Shown one piece after another: positions 1 to 4,502 of a stretch of DNA of 5,762 bases (within the stretch, counting starts at the first letter, position 1; every line of letters starts with the position of its first letter). The DNA is from an uncultured Rikenellaceae bacterium. Its GTDB lineage: Bacteria > Bacteroidota > Bacteroidia > Bacteroidales > Rikenellaceae. The notes beneath the pieces are model-generated. The model ran no database searches. It was not told the DNA's origin and worked only from the letters and a program-made list of their open reading frames with translations. Location of the stretch: contig CAMWRR010000121.1 of NCBI GenBank assembly GCA_947176715.1, forward strand, positions 1 to 5,762, in the 5' to 3' direction. Position numbers and translations under genes: made by a program.

Positions 1-110
1 AGCGAATCTTCCTATCCAAGTGGAACGATGGTGGCAGCCTTTCCCTCCTTATTCCATCCGTGTGTCAGTAAGACTATTAAATGTACTTATTGTTGTCCGT
101 CAAAACTTAT
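1..110 (+). repeat. Direct repeat copy A (left end cut by window)
   Basis: This segment aligns with 470-576 in the same orientation. Over the first 65 or so bases I count about six substitutions and one 2-base gap. Similarity then weakens, but shared blocks return (TATTAAATG, then CAAAACTTAT at 101-110). The 2-base gap would shift any reading frame, so the conservation is not protein-level in both copies. Weaker resemblance may run on to about 153 (GCGAGGCCATCAAATA here, GCGAGGACACGCAAATTA after copy B). The repeat begins at base 1, so its true left end lies outside the window. Confidence 0.85.
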
Positions 111-235
111 GTAGGCTACAAATGTGCTTCGAGCGTAGCGAGGCCATCAAATACAATTCCGCTTTATTCGGTCCGAGGTACGAGGACCGTAGGCCTTTCC
201 TTTTGGCGGACCCCGAAGTGTAACGAAGGGGCCGA

Positions 236-268
236 GCGGGCCGGAGCCTCCCCCCGTCGGAGGCCCGC
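236..268. other. GC-rich hairpin in the spacer core
   Basis: GCGGGCC (236-242) is the perfect inverse of GGCCCGC (262-268), and inside it GCCTCC (246-251) is the inverse of GGAGGC (259-264). The two stems share bases at 262-264 and so are partly alternative, but either gives a stable GC-rich stem. No T-run follows on the plus strand, so it does not look like a simple terminator in that direction. A smaller perfect 6-base stem (CGGTCC/GGACCG) lies just upstream at 169-189. Together they suggest a structured RNA or a palindromic repeat element. Confidence 0.6.
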
Positions 269-469
269 AAGTGAGAGTACCGGAGTTATAAGCGTTATTC
301 GCAAAAAGCACCCAACCGCATCTATTCTACTTCACGCGAGGCGCGGCCCCCGCAGGCTCCGTTCCCTGTGACGCTTGGGGAAGCACTGAAAAAGCATGTG
401 GCATACTTTATTACAGTATATCAGCCAGAGGCACGAGAGCAGTCAGGCACATTCCGTTTTTTCTGTTCG

Positions 470-576
470 AGCGAATCTTCCTATCCGAGTGGAACGATGG
501 TGTGGTGGCCTTTCCCTCCTTATCCCGTCTGTGTGTTTGCTAGAATATTAAATGATTGCTATTCGGCAAAACTTAT
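470..576 (+). repeat. Direct repeat copy B
   Basis: This is the second copy of the repeat at 1-110, starting 469 bases later. The best-conserved part is 470-535, including the blocks AGCGAATCTTCCTATCC and CTTTCCCTCCTTAT. The copy ends with CAAAACTTAT at 567-576, as copy A does. The GC-rich core that follows copy A is not repeated after copy B, so this is a flanking or dispersed duplication rather than a regular tandem array. The family and function are unknown to me. Confidence 0.85.
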
Positions 577-772
577 ATCCCGTTGTAAGGGTGTAGCCAA
601 AGTGGAGCGAGGACACGCAAATTACATGTCCACATGAATAATTAGCCGTAATGGATTTTTTGTTACGCGAGATAAGCCTTGTGCGACCATTGCTACCTCC
701 GATAATGAAACACAATCGTTCCCCTTAGTATCGGAAATAGAATACCTCGAATAGTCCCGATAGAGAAAATGG

Positions 773-797
773 CAAAAATAGAATAGCTTGTCTATTC
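773..797 (-). terminator. Possible weak terminator overlapping the wzz stop codon
   Basis: Read on the minus strand, GAATAG (797-792), a 5-base loop and CTATTC (786-781) form a perfect 6-base stem, followed at once by TATTTTTG (780-773). The TAG inside GAATAG is the wzz stop codon itself. The stem is AT-rich and short, so termination would be weak; the position directly at the end of the gene and the T-run support the call. Confidence 0.45.
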
Positions 798-1895
798 GAT
801 ATCTTTTGTCTCGGTATCGTGTTTGAGGCTACCTGAGAATATGTCCTTTAGCAACACTATTCCCGCGGCTACTATGAAGCTCAGAAATGTTATGGCTAAT
901 GTTATGAGTGTCTTTTTAGGCGATGTTGCTCTTAACGGCACCTTTGACGGTTCTATAATTGTTGCTATGGGTGTGTTTTCCTGCAATTTGAATCGCAGTA
1001 GGGCCACCTGTTGCGCTGCCTGTCTGTATATGTCGTATTTAAGGTCGCGTTCGTTTTTCAGTCTTTCTATGCGGCTTTTGAGTCCTTCGGACAGTATGTT
1101 TCGGTTTCTGTCCATAGCTAAGCTCAGTTCATCTTCGGCCATGTTATATTCGGCCTGAGCGTCTTCGTATAGTTTTATGTTGTAGTCGAGATCTTGTTTT
1201 ACCTTACCTGTCTTGTATTCGGCCATGTATCGTTGTAGTTTGACCAGCAACGAGTCGGCCACTACCGCCGACACGAGCGGATCCTGCATCTCGGCCGTGA
1301 GTGTGTATAGTCCGGAGGTCTTGTCTTTGGTGGCTGAAAGTCTGTGTGCCAACGAAAATACGAATGCCTCCTGCTTGGGGGTTATGTTGAACAGATCGAC
1401 CGTGTCTTTGTCAGAGGTTTCGGTATTGCCCTTTATGAGCTTTATTATCGCTCCCGGAACTCTCAGTATATGGTTCCACCATGCTGTTTTCTGCTCTTCC
1501 CCTAGATACTCGGAGAGGGTGTATGTCTGCGGTTCCTCGTCCGAGGTGGTGACAGGCATGCCGTAAAACTCCATCAGAAACGGCGTGCTCTCTATTATCT
1601 GGGGATATATGTCTTCGGTGATACCCATGTCGCCCGAACCGCCTATGTTGATACCTGCCAGTGAGGCCAACCCCGCCATGCCTCCCATGTTGTTTTTGGC
1701 GTCGGAAGTCTCGGGAGTCATGAGTATGGATGTTGTGTACTCTTTGGGGATAGACAACGATATTATTACGCCGGCCACGAAGCCGTAGATCGTGTATCTG
1801 GTTATGAACCTGCGTTTTGCCCATAGCTTGCGGCCGAGTTCGAGGAGGTCGATCTCCTGCTCTTCGTTGTTTGCGTGTATCTTCTCTTTGTCCAT
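792..1895 (-). CDS. wzz: Wzz-family polysaccharide chain-length determinant
   Basis: The predicted 367-residue inner-membrane protein belongs to the Wzz/polysaccharide co-polymerase family, which sets the length of O-antigen or capsule chains made by Wzy polymerase. The architecture is typical: a short cytoplasmic N-terminus, a first membrane segment at about 32-50, a Gly-rich stretch at about 70-91 common in Bacteroidota members, a long periplasmic region with predicted coiled coil at about 225-305, a proline-containing motif (PSKVPLRATSPKK, 316-328) and a second membrane segment at about 329-349. It ends in a short tail with no tyrosine-kinase domain, so it is Wzz-like rather than Wzc-like. 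I chose the ATG at 1895; a TTG 18 bases upstream would add six residues but looks less likely. A good promoter lies upstream (1966-1995). No other polysaccharide gene is in the window, so which polymer it controls is unknown. Confidence 0.9.
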   Translation of the reverse strand: MDKEKIHANNEEQEIDLLELGRKLWAKRRFITRYTIYGFVAGVIISLSIPKEYTTSILMTPETSDAKNNMGGMAGLASLAGINIGGSGDMGITEDIYPQIIESTPFLMEFYGMPVTTSDEEPQTYTLSEYLGEEQKTAWWNHILRVPGAIIKLIKGNTETSDKDTVDLFNITPKQEAFVFSLAHRLSATKDKTSGLYTLTAEMQDPLVSAVVADSLLVKLQRYMAEYKTGKVKQDLDYNIKLYEDAQAEYNMAEDELSLAMDRNRNILSEGLKSRIERLKNERDLKYDIYRQAAQQVALLRFKLQENTPIATIIEPSKVPLRATSPKKTLITLAITFLSFIVAAGIVLLKDIFSGSLKHDTETKDIE

Positions 1896-1930
1896 ATTCT
1901 GGGTATAGTTCAAGTTTTTGACATATAACG

Positions 1931-1952
1931 GTTTCGGAGTGGGGACCGAAAC
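1931..1952 (-). promoter_or_regulatory. Hairpin in the wzz 5' leader
   Basis: GTTTCGG (1931-1937) and CCGAAAC (1946-1952) are perfect 7-base inverse arms around an 8-base loop. With the promoter predicted at 1966-1995, transcription would start near 1960, so the hairpin would lie in the first 30 or so bases of the wzz mRNA and about 36 bases before the ATG. It has no T-run after it and is not an obvious terminator. It could stabilise the mRNA, affect translation or be a protein-binding site. Confidence 0.5.
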
Positions 1953-1965
1953 GGGAATATAAAGA

Positions 1966-1995
1966 CAAAGTTAACTCTTGCGGTCGAGATAACAA
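1966..1995 (-). promoter_or_regulatory. Bacteroides-type promoter for wzz
   Basis: On the minus strand the -7 element is TAACTTTG (1973-1966), an exact match to TAnnTTTG. The -33 element is TTG (1995-1993), within TTTTG, exactly 19 bases upstream. This is the consensus recognised by the Bacteroidota primary sigma factor. The predicted start is near 1960, leaving a leader of about 65 bases before the wzz ATG at 1895. Confidence 0.75.
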
Positions 1996-2010
1996 AATAA
2001 TGATGCCATA

Positions 2011-2042
2011 TTTTGCTAAGCCGATAATTTGGTCTACCTTTG
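2011..2042 (+). promoter_or_regulatory. Bacteroides-type promoter for the helicase gene
   Basis: The -33 element is TTG (2013-2015), within TTTTG, followed by exactly 19 bases and the -7 element TACCTTTG (2035-2042), an exact TAnnTTTG match. Transcription should start near 2048-2050, giving a leader of only about 15 bases before the ATG at 2064. Because the -7 box covers the upstream TTG codon at 2040, the promoter also argues against the longer start for the helicase. Confidence 0.75.
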
Positions 2043-2063
2043 GCCGAATATACAAAATATTTG

Positions 2064-3791
2064 ATGACAGAATTAGACGATTTCGGTTCTCTCGGTCTCA
2101 GTGAAGAGACATTGGAGGCCATCCGCGCCAAAGGGTTCGAGACCCCCTCGCCCATTCAGCGATTGACAATCCCCGTTTTACTCGAAGACAAGAACGACAT
2201 AATAGGACAGGCCCAGACAGGTACGGGCAAGACTGCCGCCTATGCGCTACCCGTGCTCGAACATGTAGAGCCGTCGGCCGGCTACGTACAGGCGTTGGTG
2301 TTGGTTCCCACTCGTGAGCTGGCCTTGCAGGTCACCGACGAGATGTCGTCGCTCAAACGCGGCAAGACAGTGGTGACGGCCATATACGGCGGTGCCTCCG
2401 TAGGAGAGCAGTTGCGCCGGCTAAAGAGGGGTATAGATATAGTGGTAGGCACCCCGGGGCGCATTCTCGACCACTTGGGGCGCGGTACGCTCGACCTGTC
2501 GCGGTTGCGTTACCTTATCCTCGACGAGGCCGATCAGATGCTCGATCTCGGATTCATCGATGATGTCGACCGTATAATAGCCCATGCCGACGAGAGTCGC
2601 CGTCTGCTTCTCTTCTCGGCCACCATGCCGGAGAGGATATCGCAGTTGGCGGAAAAGTACATGCGCGATGTAAAGCACCTCAAAGTGGAGTCGGCGGCTG
2701 TTACGGCGGACCTCACGGACCAGATATATTTCGAGGTTCGCGAGAGCGACAAGTTCGACGCGCTCACCCGAATAATAGACGTGGAGCCCGACTTCTACGC
2801 CATAGTCTTCTGCCGCACTAAGGTGATGGTTGACGAGCTGGTCGGACGTCTGCTCGAACGCGGTTATGCGGCCGACGGTCTGCACGGCGACGTCTCTCAG
2901 GCCCAGCGGGAGAAGATACTGCACAAGTTCAAGAAGAGGTACACCAACATAATGGTGGCTACCGACGTGGCTGCCCGCGGTATAGACGTGAGCAACCTTA
3001 CGCACGTTATCAACTACTCGTTGCCGCAGGATTCGGAGTCGTACGTCCATCGTATAGGACGTACCGGCAGGGCGGGCAATCAGGGTACGGCCATCACTTT
3101 CATCTCCCATGCCGAGTATCGTCATTTCATATCTATGCGCAAGGCCGTTGGCGGCGACATACGCAAGGAGGAGATACCGAGCGTGCAGGATGTGATAGCC
3201 CTCAAAAAACGCAACATCATAGAGGAGCTGGCGGAGGCCGCCGAGGAGGGACTGTTCGACGGATACGACGACATGACCGACGAGATATTGCTCCGTTACG
3301 ACCCGCACACCGCCGTATCGGCATTGCTCAAGATGGCATTCAAGAACGATCTCGACAGCAATCGCTATCCCGAGATACGTACATTCTCCGTCGACAGAAA
3401 GGGTACGGCGCGTATCTTTATAGCGGTGGGGCGCAAAGACGGCTTCACGGCCCGTAGCATAGTGGATATGATACAGAAAGAGAGCGGATTGCCCAACGCG
3501 CGCATAAATGACGTAAAGATAATGGACGAGTTCTCTTTCGTTACGATACCTTTCTCCGAGGCCGAAAACGTGACACGTGCTCTCAACAGGCTGAGCGACG
3601 GCGACCGTCCGTTGGCGGAGATATCGGCCAAGGGCGGCAAGAAGGGCAAAAAGACCGAGGAGCGTGGCGGCAAGGAGTACAAAAAAGGCGACTCCGCCGA
3701 TAAAGGCAAGGGCAAAAGGCAGTCTAAACCGCGCAAGGATAGATACAACGACCGTCCCGAACGCAAGTCGGGGAGAAGATATAAGTTGTAG
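2064..3791 (+). CDS. deaD: DEAD-box RNA helicase, DeaD/CsdA type
   Basis: The predicted 575-residue cytoplasmic protein is an ATP-dependent RNA helicase. All the classic motifs are intact: Q motif (GFETPSPIQ, 24-32), I (AQTGTGKT, 50-57), Ia (PTRELA, 82-87), Ib (TPGR, 130-133), II (DEAD, 154-157), III (SAT, 185-187), IV (IVFCRT, 247-252), V (ATDVAARGID, 299-308) and VI (HRIGRTGRAG, 329-338). Residues about 436-508 resemble the DbpA-type RNA-binding domain, and 521-575 form a Lys/Arg/Gly-rich basic tail; this order is that of DeaD/CsdA, which acts in ribosome assembly and RNA turnover, especially in the cold. The symbol rests on domain layout, not proven orthology. The ATG at 2064 is preferred over a TTG at 2040, which lies in the promoter. 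The gene stands alone with its own promoter and terminator. Isoleucine is mostly ATA. Confidence 0.95.
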   Translation: MTELDDFGSLGLSEETLEAIRAKGFETPSPIQRLTIPVLLEDKNDIIGQAQTGTGKTAAYALPVLEHVEPSAGYVQALVLVPTRELALQVTDEMSSLKRGKTVVTAIYGGASVGEQLRRLKRGIDIVVGTPGRILDHLGRGTLDLSRLRYLILDEADQMLDLGFIDDVDRIIAHADESRRLLLFSATMPERISQLAEKYMRDVKHLKVESAAVTADLTDQIYFEVRESDKFDALTRIIDVEPDFYAIVFCRTKVMVDELVGRLLERGYAADGLHGDVSQAQREKILHKFKKRYTNIMVATDVAARGIDVSNLTHVINYSLPQDSESYVHRIGRTGRAGNQGTAITFISHAEYRHFISMRKAVGGDIRKEEIPSVQDVIALKKRNIIEELAEAAEEGLFDGYDDMTDEILLRYDPHTAVSALLKMAFKNDLDSNRYPEIRTFSVDRKGTARIFIAVGRKDGFTARSIVDMIQKESGLPNARINDVKIMDEFSFVTIPFSEAENVTRALNRLSDGDRPLAEISAKGGKKGKKTEERGGKEYKKGDSADKGKGKRQSKPRKDRYNDRPERKSGRRYKL

Positions 3792-3833
3792 CCGTTACGG
3801 AGCCTCTTGGTCGTTGTCCGGTGAGGGGCCCTA

Positions 3834-3900
3834 CACCCCGCACAGTAGTGTGTAACCCGAAGTCCGAGGGGTTATGCGCGATTGTGCGGGGTGAGTTTTT
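3834..3900 (+). terminator. Intrinsic terminator of the helicase gene
   Basis: CACCCCGCACA (3834-3844) and TGTGCGGGGTG (3883-3893) are perfect 11-base inverse arms, with a second nested stem TAACCC (3853-3858) / GGGTTA (3869-3874). The outer stem is followed by AG and five T residues (3896-3900). It begins 43 bases after the helicase stop codon. It is larger than a standard terminator hairpin because of the nested stem, and its left arm can also pair upstream (see findings). Confidence 0.75.
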
Positions 3901-4133
3901 GCCGAACGGCTCATATATCGGTGATATTCAAAATGGAGGTCCTTTTGTGGCGGTGTACGGGAGCTGCGCTATGTGCAGGCCCGATAGTTTTTGTGTCACC
4001 TTGTGTCTGACAAACTGTCATGGCATAGTGCCAAAAGTGTCTTAATTGTCACTGTTTCGGCTTTGGCACAGAAAGTGATAGACAAGAGGCGTCTTTGCGA
4101 AATAAGATATGTTTAATCAATAAAAATAGAGTC
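3901..4133 (+). promoter_or_regulatory. Regulatory leader upstream of groES
   Basis: With the terminator region, this completes a 342-base stretch without a gene (3792-4133). It should contain the groES promoter, but I find no TTG-N19-TAnnTTTG match; the closest -7-like box (TATGTTTA, 4108-4115) has no partner at the right distance. Visible elements are small hairpins GCCG/CGGC (3901-3910) and ATATC/GATAT (3915-3927), two TTGTGTC copies 10 bases apart (3991-3997, 4001-4007), a cluster of TGTC/GACA tetramers (3994-4084), and TGGCA/TGCCA inverted repeats (4021-4069). No CIRCE element, the usual HrcA operator, is present. The heat-shock control of the operon probably resides here, by a mechanism the sequence does not reveal. 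Confidence 0.5.
4021..4069. repeat. TGGCA/TGCCA inverted repeats
   Basis: TGGCA (4021-4025) and TGCCA (4029-4033) form a palindrome with a 3-base centre. A longer inverted pair, GTGCCAAA (4028-4035) and TTTGGCAC (4062-4069), uses the same right half-site with a third TGGCA at 4064. The two pairings are alternative in RNA, while in DNA the arrangement resembles operator half-sites. They lie 65-113 bases before the groES start. Confidence 0.55.
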
Positions 4134-4403
4134 ATGAATCTTAAACCGTTAGCAGACAGAGTAGTTATCGAACCGAAACCTGCCGAGACAAAGACCGCCG
4201 GCGGGCTCATCATCCCCGACAACGCCAAGGAGAAGCCTCTCGAAGGGGTGGTAGTGGCCGTAGGTCCCGGCACATCGGAGGTCAAGATGGAGGTCAAGAA
4301 CGGCGATACGGTACTCTACGGCAAATATGCCGGCACTGAAATAACCGTGGACGGCAAGGAGTATCTGATTATGCGTCAGAACGATATTCTTGCTATAATC
4401 TAA
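4134..4403 (+). CDS. groES: Co-chaperonin GroES (10 kDa, Hsp10)
   Basis: The predicted 89-residue protein is the lid of the GroEL chaperonin: a heptamer that caps the folding cavity in an ATP-dependent cycle. It opens with MNLKPLADRVVIEPKP, matching the family N-terminus, and carries the mobile loop (ETKTAGGLIIPDNAKEKP, about 18-35), whose hydrophobic LII tripeptide corresponds to the IVL that contacts the GroEL apical domain. The conserved VGPG and the segment GDTVLYGKYAGTEI follow. The length is slightly under the roughly 97 residues of E. coli GroES and is normal for Bacteroidota. I start at the ATG at 4134; an in-frame TTG at 4095 would add 13 residues with no family match. The leader before it is A-rich (AATAAAAATAGAG) with no strong Shine-Dalgarno. 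It heads the operon with groEL 99 bases downstream. Confidence 0.97.
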   Translation: MNLKPLADRVVIEPKPAETKTAGGLIIPDNAKEKPLEGVVVAVGPGTSEVKMEVKNGDTVLYGKYAGTEITVDGKEYLIMRQNDILAII

Positions 4404-4439
4404 TGAGTTTTAATGATTTAGTTTTGTAATAAAGAGAGT

Positions 4440-4483
4440 CGTTTCGATAATTCCGGTGCCGATGGTACTCGGGAGACGAAACG
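4440..4483 (+). promoter_or_regulatory. Stem-loop in the groES-groEL spacer
   Basis: The 99-base spacer (4404-4502) contains an outer 7-base stem CGTTTCG (4440-4446) / CGAAACG (4477-4483). Inside it is a second stem, CCGGTGCC (4453-4460) with GGTACTCGG (4464-4472), which has one G-T wobble and one bulged T. The hairpin ends 19 bases before the groEL ATG and is followed by an A-run rather than T residues, so it is not a plus-strand terminator. It may serve as an mRNA-processing or stability element that balances GroES and GroEL levels. Confidence 0.5.
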
Positions 4484-4502
4484 GTAAAAAATCAACCGAA
4501 CA

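Larger units (their letters stand above)
1..791. other. Gene-free interval with repeats and hairpins
   Basis: I see no convincing protein gene, tRNA or rRNA here. Short open frames exist on the plus strand (20-223, 81-371, 368-637), but they use weak or non-ATG starts, overlap one another, match no family I recognise, and are not kept in register between the two repeat copies. The block has three parts: repeat copy A (1-110), a GC-rich core with several inverted repeats (about 160-375), and repeat copy B (470-576) followed by an AT-rich tail with small palindromes (CATGT/ACATG at 625-636; CGTAA/TTACG at 647-667). It lies downstream of the minus-strand wzz gene. It could be a non-coding RNA locus, a decayed mobile element or a repeat-rich spacer; the sequence does not decide between these. 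Confidence 0.6.

Noticed and set aside
81..637. Small plus-strand frames at 81-371 and 368-637 (also 20-223)
   Set aside because: They overlap, begin with doubtful starts, cross the hairpins and repeat copies, and the reading frame is not kept between the two repeat copies. Conserved relatives would revive them, but nothing here supports translation.
773..780. TATTTTTG on the minus strand as a promoter -7 box
   Set aside because: It fits TAnnTTTG but has no TTG 19 bases upstream, and it is better explained as the T-run after the wzz hairpin.
1..791. RNase P RNA, tmRNA, SRP RNA, tRNA or CRISPR array in the gene-free block
   Set aside because: None of the conserved signature segments I know for these RNAs is visible, no tRNA cloverleaf or T-loop is seen, and the two direct repeats are too long and too few for a CRISPR array.
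1411..2055. 214-codon minus-strand frame overlapping wzz and the divergent promoters
   Set aside because: It is in another frame of the wzz gene, runs through both predicted promoters, and its product is low-complexity Arg/His-rich sequence with no recognisable domain.
2040..2063. Upstream TTG start for the helicase
   Set aside because: The codon is part of the -7 promoter element, upstream of the predicted transcription start; the ATG at 2064 gives a normal DEAD-box N-terminus.
2421..3308. Long open frame (295 codons) on the minus strand inside the helicase gene
   Set aside because: It lies opposite a gene with every DEAD-box motif intact, its sequence matches no family I recognise, and it has no promoter of its own. 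It is a shadow of the GC-biased coding strand.
3821..4045. 74-codon plus-strand frame between the helicase gene and groES
   Set aside because: It runs straight through the terminator hairpin and the groES leader elements, and the product has no recognisable feature.
4064..4080. Sigma-54 type promoter suggested by TGGCAC upstream of groES
   Set aside because: The -24-like TGGCAC is present but the required GC at the -12 position is absent (GA at 4077-4078).
3901..4133. CIRCE operator for HrcA control of groESL
   Set aside because: I looked for TTAGCACTC with its inverse GAGTGCTAA and found no match; only partial similarity through short AGTG/CACT words.
1931..4483. GTTTCGG heptamer shared between the wzz leader, the groES leader and the groES-groEL spacer
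   Set aside because: The same heptamer also occurs within coding sequence (for example 1098-1104) and the inverse in groES at 4173-4179, so as a motif it is too common to imply a shared regulator.
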